This document shows, piece after piece, positions 33,884 to 42,416 of a stretch of 64,000 nucleotides of DNA. A model generated the notes under the pieces. The model was given only the letters and a program-made list of their open reading frames with translations. It was not told where the DNA came from and made no database searches. The stretch is from a virus. The number at the start of each line of letters is the position of its first letter. Within the stretch, counting starts at the first letter, position 1. Where the stretch lies: IMG/VR virus record IMGVR_UViG_3300027782_004053, positions 1-64,000 of that record. One strand, 5' to 3'. Both the position numbers and the translations under genes were made by a program.

Positions 33884-34768
33884 TTAACCAATTTTGATAA
33901 TTTGATTAGGATTACCTTGGAAGTTGAAAGAACCAAAGTGGTTTAGCGAGATTGACGGATCAAGCCAAATATCGCCACCGATGTCTTGCCAACGACGACT
34001 GAAGGTATAATCTTCAGACAAGTAACGACGATCTTTAGGATCAATCATTGTGTCGAAAAATGCATAGAAAAAGTCTTGCAAATCTGGAGGAGTATTCAAA
34101 TCGTTGTTATATTTGAGTTCCGGATATGCTGCAATCATCTTGTCAATTGCTTCGCGCTTAATCATCATAAATCCTGTAGCGCCGTCATGCAATTTGATAA
34201 CGCCACTTTCAATAGCAATTTGCTTCATATCTGCATTAACAAATTTAAAGTTAATAGCATAATCACTTCCTGAAGCTGCGATCATTCTATCGTCCATAGG
34301 GGCCTGTCCATTAGACAAAACCGCATCACGGATACGTTGCCAGTTAACACCCTTCTTAGGATATGCACCAACGCATACTTCTTTATTGTGTGCAATAAGT
34401 TTCAAGACATCTTCAACTTGAAATTCAATGTCAGCATCAATAAACAATAGACGAGTATAGTTGCTTTGCAAAAAATATGCAACTAAAACATTTCGAGCAC
34501 GAGTAACAAGAGACTCATTTGCAATTGTTCCAAATGCAACTGGAATTTGATGTTGGTTGAAAAATGTCAATGTGCGAACCATTGAACGGAAATACGCTTC
34601 TGTTAGCATACCACCATAACAAGGGGTTGCAATAAAAAGTCGTTCTTTGCGAAGATCTTCAATGTTTATTTGAAGTTGACTTTGTTGGTTTTCTGCTGGT
34701 GCGGCAGGTTTATTAAATTTTGGCACCGGTACTTTCGGAATGTTTTTCAAAGGGTTGTTTTTAGCCAT
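33884..34768 (-). CDS. Phage GT-A glycosyltransferase
   Basis: This 294-residue protein has a Pro/Ala-rich 40-residue N-terminus followed by a GT-A domain. It has ERLFIATPCYGGMLTEAYF, SLVTRARNVLVAYFL, and the metal motif in RLLFIDADIEFQ near residue 125. A later HDGATGFMMIKREA block resembles the acceptor region of GT2-like enzymes. Related proteins lie between capsid and recombination genes in T4-like marine phages. It is 3 nt from uvsY and 19 nt from the tail-tube paralogue, so it is expressed from the late promoter at 35399. Glycosylation of a virion protein is a fair guess. Confidence 0.7.
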   Translation of the reverse strand: MAKNNPLKNIPKVPVPKFNKPAAPAENQQSQLQINIEDLRKERLFIATPCYGGMLTEAYFRSMVRTLTFFNQHQIPVAFGTIANESLVTRARNVLVAYFLQSNYTRLLFIDADIEFQVEDVLKLIAHNKEVCVGAYPKKGVNWQRIRDAVLSNGQAPMDDRMIAASGSDYAINFKFVNADMKQIAIESGVIKLHDGATGFMMIKREAIDKMIAAYPELKYNNDLNTPPDLQDFFYAFFDTMIDPKDRRYLSEDYTFSRRWQDIGGDIWLDPSISLNHFGSFNFQGNPNQIIKIG

Positions 34769-34787
34769 ACTATCTCCATATTATTAA

Positions 34788-35372
34788 TTAAAGTTTCTCC
34801 ACCTCAAACAAGGTATATTTAAATGAGGCAATTGCGGTAAAATATTCAACGCTTGCAGATGCAATATCAAAGTCTAAAGCTTCCAAGGACACAGGGAATA
34901 TGTCTTTAAACATTATATTTACTTTAGGCGTATTTGTCGAGTCTAAAATGCACAAAGTTGCATCCGAGTATGCCAAAACTTCAGTAATTCCTTTAGAAGT
35001 TACTTTAAATGGAAATGCACTTGGTTTATTCGCAGTAAATGCGCCGAATTGGGTATAATCTTTTGGAAACCCCAATGCAACTAACCATTTATATATTTCC
35101 ATATAGTTTGACATATCTTCTGCGATTAAAAATCTAATACTAAGATCTCCAAATTGCAGCTTGTCTCCAATGCGAGGAATATCGGTAAAGGGCGAGGGTT
35201 GAGATGCAAACCCTAAAGCCAATTGAGGTAAATTTGCAGATTGACAAGTAAACGATACATTTGGTATATCCTTTACAGAAAATCTGAAAGCGTTTGGCCT
35301 TAGATAGTCGTGAGTTGTTGGCAAATTATTTGCATAATTTTGCTGAAGCACACTTATATTTGAAGTAAACAT
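34788..35372 (-). CDS. Tail-tube-fold protein (gp19/gp54-like paralogue)
   Basis: This 194-residue protein resembles the tail tube protein gp19 in overall pattern. It has RPNAFRFSVKDIPNVSFTCQ near the start (compare RPNQFRIDIHFP in gp19 at 41841-42401), SANLPQLALGF, and IRFLIAEDMSNYMEIYKWL, which matches the gp19 region before its conserved MN helix. T4 gp48 and gp54, which initiate the tube on the baseplate, share this fold, so a tube-initiator or tail-completion role is likely. It is alone after the gp23 terminator with its own late promoter. Confidence 0.65.
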   Translation of the reverse strand: MFTSNISVLQQNYANNLPTTHDYLRPNAFRFSVKDIPNVSFTCQSANLPQLALGFASQPSPFTDIPRIGDKLQFGDLSIRFLIAEDMSNYMEIYKWLVALGFPKDYTQFGAFTANKPSAFPFKVTSKGITEVLAYSDATLCILDSTNTPKVNIMFKDIFPVSLEALDFDIASASVEYFTAIASFKYTLFEVEKL

Positions 35373-35398
35373 TTTAAAACACCTTCTACTGATACTTA

Positions 35399-35406
35399 TA
35401 TTTATA
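35399..35406 (-). promoter_or_regulatory. T4-type late promoter before tail-tube paralogue
   Basis: The minus strand reads CTTATAAATA, an exact late -10 element. It is 27 nt upstream of the 194-residue gene and just after the gp23 terminator, so it restarts late transcription for this gene, the glycosyltransferase and uvsY/uvsW. Confidence 0.8.
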
Positions 35407-35412
35407 AGGCAG

Positions 35413-35438
35413 AAAAGGGGGGAAAAATCCCCCCTTTT
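35413..35438 (-). terminator. Strong terminator after gp23
   Basis: A perfect 10-bp stem AAAAGGGGGG/CCCCCCTTTT with a 6-nt loop can form on either strand. The minus-strand transcript ends the stem in U's. Two more hairpins lie between it and the gp23 stop: GCCGG/CCGGC (35468-35485) and AATGTAAT/ATTACATT (35492-35512), the second covering the stop codon. Confidence 0.8.
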
Positions 35439-35505
35439 AAAGAACAGCCTGTAGACTGTAGATATACGCCGGTCTTAATGCCGGCTTTATCAATGTAATT
35501 TTTGA

Positions 35506-36801
35506 TTACATTAAGTTCAATACTTGCGTACGACGATAGTATTGATTACGGTTAGCTGTAAAGCTATCTGCGTCATTTGCGCCTGCTGAGTTAACAACAT
35601 ATGGGTTAGCAATTAGACCGTAACGTGTCTTAAAGCCAATCTTTGGCTGGAAGCTGTTAGGATCAACTGCGCGAACCATTTGTAGAGGAACATATGGGCA
35701 ATAGAACATACCTGCATCATAAGGAGAAGAACCCTTATAACCAACCATGTAGAATTGGCTTGCTGCGCCTAGATTTGATGAATACGGATCAATGTAAACT
35801 CTGTAACGTCCATTTAGAACACCAGCGAATGTATTGCCTGTATCGTCAACATTTAGACCTGTGCTCAATGCTGGAGCGTAGTCTAGAACACCGGACATAG
35901 CTAATGCGCTTGCAACGTCTGCAGAGCAAACGATGAAGTTACCTTTGCCACGACGTGTGTCTTGTGCAATGTGATTAGCATCACGTTCAATGTTGAACAA
36001 TAGACCTTTGAAACGCTCTACAGACCAACGTCCGTTAGAATCAACGTCTAAGTCAAATGTACCTGCGGTTGCTGTTGCAGGAGAACCTGGCTTAGCTACA
36101 CCATAGATTGTACGAACAACTTCGCGGTTAATTTCAAACATGAATTCTTGGGATAGAATGTTTGACAATTCTGCTTCAGCGTCAAGACCATGAATTGCTT
36201 TCAAATCTTGTGCTAATTCAACGGTGTATTCTGCTTTTAACGCACGTGACTTAGCAGTAACTGTAGTCTTGTCAATGCTGAAAGACATTTCGTTAAATGC
36301 TTGGCCGCCGGATGTACCTTGAGCTTCAGCCGCTGCTGTCGTTGTACCTGCACCAGTTGTATAAGCACCAGAAACTGGGTTATTACCTGTTGTGCTAACT
36401 GCGTTACCAGAGAACGATGTATTTGCTTCGTTATACAATGCTTCTACACGTGTTGTAGTATTAGCACGCTCGCCGCTATACATAGATCTCATTGCAAAGA
36501 TTAAGCCTGTTGGACCAGTCATTGGCTGAACACCGCAAATGTCATATGCCATTAGGTTAGGCATTGCACGGCGAACTAAACCAATCATGATTGGGTCATA
36601 CTTGTCAATACCGCCGGTTGCGCTGATATTGTTGCCTGGAGCTGCCTCGAACAATGCATTACGCTCTTCACGCAATGAACGCTCTTGGTTCTCTAAAAGA
36701 ACAGAAGTAACAGCCTTCTTGTAGCTATCCTTGATCTCTGGAAGATCTGGGTGCTCAAGAATGGCTTGCCATTTTTGTTGTAGGTTTTCCGATAAAAACA
36801 T
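35506..36801 (-). CDS. gp23: Major capsid protein gp23
   Basis: This 431-residue protein is the major head protein. It has a charged helical N-terminal propeptide ending in NALFEAAPGN, where the T4 prohead protease consensus (L/I-x-E) predicts cleavage after E52. The remainder has T4-like segments such as GIDKYDPIMIGLVRRAMPNL, a GPTGLIFAMRS block and MSFSIDKTTVTAKSRALKAE. The C-terminus KTRYGLIANPY is also typical. It follows the scaffold gp22 after 29 nt with a strong AAGGAG, and a terminator follows. The length is below T4 gp23 (521 residues), as in marine relatives. Confidence 0.96.
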   Translation of the reverse strand: MFLSENLQQKWQAILEHPDLPEIKDSYKKAVTSVLLENQERSLREERNALFEAAPGNNISATGGIDKYDPIMIGLVRRAMPNLMAYDICGVQPMTGPTGLIFAMRSMYSGERANTTTRVEALYNEANTSFSGNAVSTTGNNPVSGAYTTGAGTTTAAAEAQGTSGGQAFNEMSFSIDKTTVTAKSRALKAEYTVELAQDLKAIHGLDAEAELSNILSQEFMFEINREVVRTIYGVAKPGSPATATAGTFDLDVDSNGRWSVERFKGLLFNIERDANHIAQDTRRGKGNFIVCSADVASALAMSGVLDYAPALSTGLNVDDTGNTFAGVLNGRYRVYIDPYSSNLGAASQFYMVGYKGSSPYDAGMFYCPYVPLQMVRAVDPNSFQPKIGFKTRYGLIANPYVVNSAGANDADSFTANRNQYYRRTQVLNLM

Positions 36802-36830
36802 TTTTTTCTCCTTGATGAGTAGCGTGAAAT

Positions 36831-37958
36831 TTACGCTCTTTTAATTGATCTTGAAAGCGCTTGCGCATATACATTAACAGTAGAAGATCCTTCTGAAATT
36901 TCAGTAGGAAGATCATTGTCTTCTGTTAGAGTTTGCTGAGATTGAACAGATACTTTACCTTCTGTTACAACGTTCTTTGGAAAATAATTCTCTTTGATTA
37001 CAGAAACTTTTTCTCTGTAAAGATCTTCATTTTCAAAATCAACACCTTCTAATAACTTACCCAATTTTGCAGCTTCTGTATTAGCCAAATCTTTGGATAG
37101 TTCTTCTATAATTGCAGCACGCTTTAAAGAAGTGACTTCTTTATTAAGTTCTACACTGTTGCCAATAGCTTCATCTAATTTTGTAGATAGTTCTTCAGCC
37201 TTAGCTTGTAGTTCACCGATTACATCGTATTTTTCTTCAGGCACTTCAATGTAGTGTTCTTTGAATAGTACCTTTAGTCCAGACATGAAATCTTCTGCAA
37301 TCTCTGTGCGAAGACCATTTTCTAGAGCTAGTTCATTCTCTTTCATCCAGTTCTCAACTACATAGTTAAGATATGAATCAATTTTTTCAACAATGCCATC
37401 TTTGTATTCTGCAACATCTGCCGCATATTTTTCTTCTAACGATGCAGCAACTTTGTCCATTTCCGAATTTACGCGAGCAATAACGGCTGCTTCAAAAATA
37501 GATGTTGCTTTAGCTTTGAAATCTTCGGATAGATCATCGCCAAAAATTGGGGATAGATCAATAACTCCGTTTGTTTCTTCTTCAGCAATTGTCTCACCTT
37601 CTTCTTCAGATTCTTCACCAACTGGTGTGTTACCTGCAGAATTTGGCTGATTAACTGCAGAAGCTAAATCGCCAACTGTTTGGAAGTTAGGAGTAGCGCC
37701 AGGGCCTTTTGCTGTTAAAGTATTTTGTTTAATACTTTTAGCGGAAATTGCGCCTTGGTTTTCTTCTTTCTCATCGCGATCTTCTTCAGGTCCAGCGTCT
37801 TGAGATCCGCCTTGTTTTGGCATAGAAGCGTCTCCGCCATTTGCTGCTTTGATTGAAGAATCTTTTGGGGAGCTAGGGCTCATTGCATCTGCTTCTTCTA
37901 AGCTAGCTTTAGCATTTACTTGCTCTAGCAATTGTTTGATTTTGCTTTCTACTGACAT
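36831..37958 (-). CDS. gp22: Prohead scaffolding core protein gp22
   Basis: This 375-residue protein is strongly acidic and mostly helical, as expected for the major core scaffold that shapes the prohead and is degraded by the gp21 protease. The first 130 residues are disordered-looking and rich in Gly, Asn, Glu and Ser. Residues 150-320 are long Glu/Lys/Ala helices including ADVAEYKDGIVEKIDSYLNY and VENWMKENELALENGLRTEI, a stretch typical of gp22 homologues. It is bounded by the late promoter at 37988 and gp23, and is longer than T4 gp22 (269 residues). A small hairpin (36821-36837) lies over its stop. Confidence 0.88.
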   Translation of the reverse strand: MSVESKIKQLLEQVNAKASLEEADAMSPSSPKDSSIKAANGGDASMPKQGGSQDAGPEEDRDEKEENQGAISAKSIKQNTLTAKGPGATPNFQTVGDLASAVNQPNSAGNTPVGEESEEEGETIAEEETNGVIDLSPIFGDDLSEDFKAKATSIFEAAVIARVNSEMDKVAASLEEKYAADVAEYKDGIVEKIDSYLNYVVENWMKENELALENGLRTEIAEDFMSGLKVLFKEHYIEVPEEKYDVIGELQAKAEELSTKLDEAIGNSVELNKEVTSLKRAAIIEELSKDLANTEAAKLGKLLEGVDFENEDLYREKVSVIKENYFPKNVVTEGKVSVQSQQTLTEDNDLPTEISEGSSTVNVYAQALSRSIKRA

Positions 37959-37987
37959 TAGTGTCTCCTAAATGGATTGTTTCAAAT

Positions 37988-37995
37988 TATTTATA
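37988..37995 (-). promoter_or_regulatory. T4-type late promoter for gp22-gp23
   Basis: An exact CTTATAAATA is present on the minus strand between the gp21 stop and the gp22 start, 30 nt before the latter. With the terminator at 35413 it defines a compact scaffold-capsid transcription unit, as needed for the most abundant proteins. Confidence 0.82.
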
Positions 37996-38002
37996 AGTTT
38001 AC

Positions 38003-38653
38003 TTACCTAGACATTCTAGACATAAACTCTTCAAACATCTTTAGTTTAACAGATTCTAACTGTCCCTTAGATGCGCCCTTTAATGTTCGTTGTGCTTTTT
38101 CGACATCAACTGATCTCCAAAGACCGTTTTCGCATATCCATTCAGCAGATTCATAAATGCCTTGAACAAAAGCATCATGGGCCGATGGATCAGCAACAAT
38201 GTCTACGGTTGCAAGATGAAAATCATCTTGTACTTCATTTACACCTTCTTTATTAAGTTTTAATGAACCTAATCCTCTAGAAGAAACACCAAGTCTTACG
38301 CCGTTCTCAATTAAATTGCGAGCAATGTTGCCCATTGGTGTTTCTAAAATTTTTGCCTTGCCCATAACATTATTACCTTCAAATTTTAATTGAGTAATAA
38401 GGTGAGAACATTTATCCAAATTTAATGTTGGGTTTGCAGGGTGTCCCAATTCGCCTAGTGATCTTTTTTCGTCAATAAGCTTTTGGTATCTACCTAATTC
38501 TTTTTCCATAATGTCGCGCTTATATAAACGTCCATTACGATTTGGTTGTTCTGTTTGCATAAAGATGCCTTCAATAAAGACATTTTTTCCGCCGCCTACT
38601 TTATCCTCAACCAAATATTGTAGGTCTTGTGCTACTTCTGTAATTAGTCTCAT
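38003..38653 (-). CDS. gp21: Prohead core protease gp21
   Basis: This 216-residue herpesvirus-type serine protease cleaves the core and gp23 during head maturation. The family blocks are present: QTEQPNRNGRLYKRDIMEKE, RSLGELGHPANPTLNLDKCS containing the catalytic histidine, and GVRLGVSSRGLGSL containing the catalytic serine, followed by HLATVDIVADPSAHDA with a second conserved histidine. The length matches T4 gp21 (212 residues). It is followed by the gp22 late promoter and preceded by the 137-residue gene. Confidence 0.94.
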   Translation of the reverse strand: MRLITEVAQDLQYLVEDKVGGGKNVFIEGIFMQTEQPNRNGRLYKRDIMEKELGRYQKLIDEKRSLGELGHPANPTLNLDKCSHLITQLKFEGNNVMGKAKILETPMGNIARNLIENGVRLGVSSRGLGSLKLNKEGVNEVQDDFHLATVDIVADPSAHDAFVQGIYESAEWICENGLWRSVDVEKAQRTLKGASKGQLESVKLKMFEEFMSRMSR

Positions 38654-38666
38654 TTAAATTCCTATA

Positions 38667-39080
38667 TTAATTTGGAGCAGTTTGGAAATTAGGGCCTTCA
38701 TACCCTGTTCGTTTGCCTAATACCAAATACAACATTCCACCCGTTGCCGGTAATTGCACTGTTATATTTGCATTTGCACTTATATCATCAACAAATCCTG
38801 CGCCTTGATCTAATTCCCAATCTTGACCGCCGTATAATATCATTACATTTGACGCAGATGCAGAAGAAACGCCTCTTTGAACTAAGACAGGTACACCCGA
38901 GGCATCTGTAGAACTCCACATTGCTGTTTTAATTGTAACATTTGTATTTGCAAAACCTAGAAAAGTTTCTTCCGGTTGTGTAAGATCTGCTCTCAAATCC
39001 AAGTTAGCCATTCCGCTACCAATGAACTTAACAACTGCTTGTTGTCTTACATTTTTAAGTATTGTGGTTGTTACCGGCAT
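38667..39080 (-). CDS. Putative head/virion protein, unknown
   Basis: I do not recognise this 137-residue protein. It is rich in Thr, Val, Ala and Gly with alternating hydrophobics, suggesting a beta-sandwich; segments include AVVKFIGSGMANLDLR, an AMWSSTDASGVPVLVQRG and SNVMILYGGQDWELDQGA. No signal peptide or catalytic motif is seen. Its position between an internal-protein candidate and the head protease suggests a head or decoration protein. It is 9 nt from the upstream gene and 13 nt from gp21. Confidence 0.6.
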   Translation of the reverse strand: MPVTTTILKNVRQQAVVKFIGSGMANLDLRADLTQPEETFLGFANTNVTIKTAMWSSTDASGVPVLVQRGVSSASASNVMILYGGQDWELDQGAGFVDDISANANITVQLPATGGMLYLVLGKRTGYEGPNFQTAPN

Positions 39081-39089
39081 TTTGTCCTC

Positions 39090-40124
39090 TTATTTTTTCT
39101 CTTCGGGTTTCGGAATACTACTTGGCGTACGAGCTAGACTAGCATCGCTCTTAGCACGCTGTTTATTTTCTGCATTCCATAATCTTTGAGCAGCACTCAT
39201 ACGGGCTTCTGCAACTTCAGTATCTTCTTTATTCAATCTTTTTTCTGCCCTAGTAATACCAAGGCTTCTTTGTGTAAATTTATGACCTGCCTCATTGCCG
39301 GTCTTAGGATCATTATCTTTTAACGCTTTACCTATTTTAGTAAATTGTTTATCTTGATCTGCTTCTGCTTTTTTATTATAAGAATACACAGTATCTTTAT
39401 TTAATTCTTCAATTGGTTCAACTTCTTCTTTTGCTAAACGGTCAATTGCCTTATTAACATTATTTTGTCTTTTCCAAGATTTTTCTTTATAATCTTGCGA
39501 TAGTTTAGCACTTGCCTGTTTCATGCCTGGGCTTTTTGCTCTTATGCCTTTATTCTCAAAATCTGCTGCAATTTTACGTTGAATTCCAGCACTGCGAGAC
39601 GCGCCTTTAGCATAAGCCGCAAGAGTAGATTTTGATAATTCATCTAACTCCTCAACTTCTTCGCCCAACTCTTCAGAAGATTTCATATAATCCAATGATG
39701 TTGTAATATAATCTTCTGCTTTTGTTATTTTTGCCTGCACCCACTCTGGAAGATTTTCATCTTCTTCAAGCATATCTTTTAATTCTGCAGCATTTCTACA
39801 AATTGTTTGTAATTGTGTCTTGGCCATGGCGCCTTCATAATCATACTCGCCTTCATCTTTGGCTTCTGCCATATCTTCTTTTTTCTTTTTCTTGGCAATA
39901 GCAATTGCGGCTTGTTGTGCAGCATTTGCAGCTTCATCCACATTTTCATTTCTTTTAGATGCATACGAGGCACCAAGGGCCATACGAATACGTTCTTTTT
40001 TGCTTTTGCCAGCAAATTTTGGGTTGTCTGAATGAACAAAATCGTCTATCCATTTACCCGTAGGATCAGAAGCCTTTAAGACTTCTAATAAAGAATCTTC
40101 TCTAAATTGATTAAATTTCTTCAT
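39090..40124 (-). CDS. Putative internal head/core protein
   Basis: This 344-residue protein is highly charged and helical and may be an internal head or core protein. It contains EWVQAKITKAEDYITTSLDYM near residue 125, a block repeated in many T4-like marine phages. It also has two copies of a short motif, LDELSKSTLAAYAKGA near residue 160 and IEELNKDTVYSYNKKA near residue 240. Clusters of L/I-x-E sites (for example VEELDEL) could be cut by the gp21 protease. The gene lies between the 56-residue core protein (14-nt overlap) and gp21, where T4 keeps its internal core proteins gp67 and gp68. Confidence 0.6.
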   Translation of the reverse strand: MKKFNQFREDSLLEVLKASDPTGKWIDDFVHSDNPKFAGKSKKERIRMALGASYASKRNENVDEAANAAQQAAIAIAKKKKKEDMAEAKDEGEYDYEGAMAKTQLQTICRNAAELKDMLEEDENLPEWVQAKITKAEDYITTSLDYMKSSEELGEEVEELDELSKSTLAAYAKGASRSAGIQRKIAADFENKGIRAKSPGMKQASAKLSQDYKEKSWKRQNNVNKAIDRLAKEEVEPIEELNKDTVYSYNKKAEADQDKQFTKIGKALKDNDPKTGNEAGHKFTQRSLGITRAEKRLNKEDTEVAEARMSAAQRLWNAENKQRAKSDASLARTPSSIPKPEEKK

Positions 40125-40281
40125 TTTCCTTGCCTATGCTGGCTGCAATTTCTTGTTTTTTATCGTCTAATGCTGCGGATAATTTAAATCCTAAAGCATC
40201 GTTAAATCTATTAACTGCGTCATTTGAGCGATCTGCTAAAATGTCGTCTACCATGTGTCTAATAACTTCTGATGTATCCAT
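40111..40281 (-). CDS. Small prohead core protein (56 residues, gp68-like)
   Basis: I found this gene by reading the minus strand in the apparent gap after the portal gene. It begins at ATG 40279-40281, three bases past the gp20 stop, and ends at TAA 40111-40113. The product runs MDTSEVIRHMVDDILADRSN, then a FNDALGFKLSAALDDKK segment and a QEIAASIGKENEEI end. The pattern D-x-x-x-F-x-x-AL-x-x-K-x-x-x-ALDDKK-x-EIA resembles the small prohead core proteins found next to gp20 in T4-like phages. It overlaps the next gene by 14 nt. Confidence 0.72.
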   Translation of the reverse strand: MDTSEVIRHMVDDILADRSNDAVNRFNDALGFKLSAALDDKKQEIAASIGKENEEI

Positions 40282-40284
40282 AAT

Positions 40285-41820
40285 TTACCCCTGCGGTTGT
40301 TCTATAGGTTGACCATCCATACCTAATGTAGGTGGAGGTTCTGCTGCCATTTGTTTTTCCATTGTCTCAATCTCGTCAATGGTCATTCTTAACACATTTC
40401 TCATTATATATTCTTTACTAAAATACGTTCCAACGTATGGTTGCATCTGATTCAATACTTCAATTCTATTACGAAGATTTTCCGCATCTTTCATTTCTGC
40501 AAAATATTGATCTTGTGCAAATTTAAATTGAATTACCTCTTTAAATTGTACCCAGTCTTGTTCAGTAATAACGCCAGTTAAAATTAACTGAGTTTTTAAT
40601 ATATCATGAAATAATTGACTAAACTTCTTGCGAAGTCGGCCAACAAATTTTGCAAATTTTAATTCATCTCTAGTTATCTCTGTTGCTCTACCAAAAGAAA
40701 TACCCTGTTGTGCTTGCATTCTTGATAAAGGAACATTCAATGCCTGATATAATTTATTCTGAAAATAATGAATATCGTCAATCTGACCTAAATTTTCTCC
40801 ACCTGGTAATGTAGTAATCTCAGTACCACGTCCACCTTCTCTTCTAGGTAGCCAAAAATCCTCAAGCATCGACATAAATTTGCGATCGTCTCTTATTTCG
40901 CCTGTTGCAGAATCATAGACAATCTTATTACGATAGCGAGCCATAATATCCTTAAGATATTGCTCGGCTTTCAACTTAGGCAAATTGCCCACATCAATAT
41001 AAAATATTCTTCTTTCTGGTGCTCTTGATAACCTATAGATTACCAACGCATCTTCCATCATCTTTAACTGATTCACCGGTTTAATTGCTTTATGCAAATA
41101 ACTTAAAACAACATTCTTCTCGGAATCATTTAAACCGGAAGGAACATAACTAACAGAATCCAAAGATATACGTAGACCTTGATTCGCACCCGTCGCCGCA
41201 GTCTGATAATTTGGCTGATAATTTATGCCTTTTTCATTATAGATGAAAAATTCTTCAATTGATTTAATAAGATCAATGCCGGTCTTTTGATCTTTATCTT
41301 TTTTAATCTCTCTGACCTTACGAATTTTTCGTGGGTCAATTTGTCTTAACTCAATGATGCCCCTTTTAGGATTTTTCTCATCAATAATCTTTTGATAATA
41401 AATTCTACCATCCACATACCATCTACGGAATATATCAAATCCTTTTATATTGAATCCAAGAAGTCTAACAATTACGCTAAACTGATCTTCAATTGCCTTC
41501 TTAATGTTATCAGGAACATCAAGCCCATCTAAATTAATTTGTACAACCGCCTCATCTTCAACCGCAGCAATTGCCTCAGTTACGATTTCATCAATCGCAG
41601 TCGAACAATCAGCATACATAGATGCTTCGCGATATCGTGTAATTAACTCTGCCTCCGATTTCGCGGTTGCATCCATTTCCAAGTATGTTCCAAAGTAACC
41701 GCCACCTTGTACAGTTGCGGTTCCATCTTCAGTAGTGGGTGGCACAAACGACTGTGTTCGTGCCAATTTACTCACATCATTATCACGGCTAATTGTATAG
41801 CCTAATATATTAATTGCCAT
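40285..41820 (-). CDS. gp20: Portal protein gp20
   Basis: This 511-residue protein forms the portal ring at the head vertex through which DNA is packaged. Characteristic T4-like blocks are YREASMYADCSTAIDEIVTE near residue 55, QIDPRKIRKVREI, LKAEQYLKDIMARYRNKIVY, SMLEDFWLPRREGGRGTEI and TLPGGENLGQIDDIHYFQ near residue 345. The length is close to T4 gp20 (524 residues). It is followed at once by a small core protein, as in T4 where genes 67, 68 and 21 follow 20. Confidence 0.96.
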   Translation of the reverse strand: MAINILGYTISRDNDVSKLARTQSFVPPTTEDGTATVQGGGYFGTYLEMDATAKSEAELITRYREASMYADCSTAIDEIVTEAIAAVEDEAVVQINLDGLDVPDNIKKAIEDQFSVIVRLLGFNIKGFDIFRRWYVDGRIYYQKIIDEKNPKRGIIELRQIDPRKIRKVREIKKDKDQKTGIDLIKSIEEFFIYNEKGINYQPNYQTAATGANQGLRISLDSVSYVPSGLNDSEKNVVLSYLHKAIKPVNQLKMMEDALVIYRLSRAPERRIFYIDVGNLPKLKAEQYLKDIMARYRNKIVYDSATGEIRDDRKFMSMLEDFWLPRREGGRGTEITTLPGGENLGQIDDIHYFQNKLYQALNVPLSRMQAQQGISFGRATEITRDELKFAKFVGRLRKKFSQLFHDILKTQLILTGVITEQDWVQFKEVIQFKFAQDQYFAEMKDAENLRNRIEVLNQMQPYVGTYFSKEYIMRNVLRMTIDEIETMEKQMAAEPPPTLGMDGQPIEQPQG

Positions 41821-41840
41821 TATTTAAATCCAAAAATAAA

Positions 41841-42401
41841 TTATACAATGCTGTTAGTCAAAGATTGTACGGTAAACGATTGATATTGGAATGTCACAGA
41901 GAATGTAGATAATTGATCGTTAGCCGCAAAATCTAATCCAATTGGAGAAATATCTGTTGGGAATGCATCTCTTAAATTGTATTGACGAATTGCAACGCCT
42001 TTTCTATTCAATTGTACAACATCAATAGTTTGTTGATATAACAAAGGTAACATTTCGCCAGTCTTTGCAGTATTGCTTTCCATAAGATTCATCCATCTTT
42101 CTAAAGCATTTCTTAAAGTAAAATCACTGTCATTAATAATAGTACAAGTAAACGGCGCAAATACTTTATCTCCGGCCAATTTAATTTCGCGGCCCCTGTA
42201 ATAAACAGGAGTAACTCCAATTGTCTGGCCAGGCAATTCTGCAATATTAACCAAATAACTTGATATATCAGATTGAATACCTGCAGGTTGAGCAACCGAA
42301 GGAAAGTGTATGTCAATTCTAAATTGATTTGGACGGGCGCCGCCGTCGCCCAATCTTGCTTTAAATTGATCTATATTAAAAGGAATCGTTTCTAATGCCA
42401 T
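41841..42401 (-). CDS. gp19: Tail tube protein gp19
   Basis: This 186-residue protein is the tail tube subunit. It has FNIDQFKARLGDGGARPNQF at the N-terminus, LPGQTIGVTPVYYRGREIKL, a TCTIINDSDFTLRNALERWM block that is diagnostic of T4-like gp19, and a FSVTFQYQSF C-terminus. The length is near T4 gp19 (163 residues). It follows the sheath gene by 15 nt in the canonical 18-19-20 order. A paralogue lies at 34788-35372. Confidence 0.93.
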   Translation of the reverse strand: MALETIPFNIDQFKARLGDGGARPNQFRIDIHFPSVAQPAGIQSDISSYLVNIAELPGQTIGVTPVYYRGREIKLAGDKVFAPFTCTIINDSDFTLRNALERWMNLMESNTAKTGEMLPLLYQQTIDVVQLNRKGVAIRQYNLRDAFPTDISPIGLDFAANDQLSTFSVTFQYQSFTVQSLTNSIV

Positions 42402-42416
42402 TTGGTTTCTCCGTTA

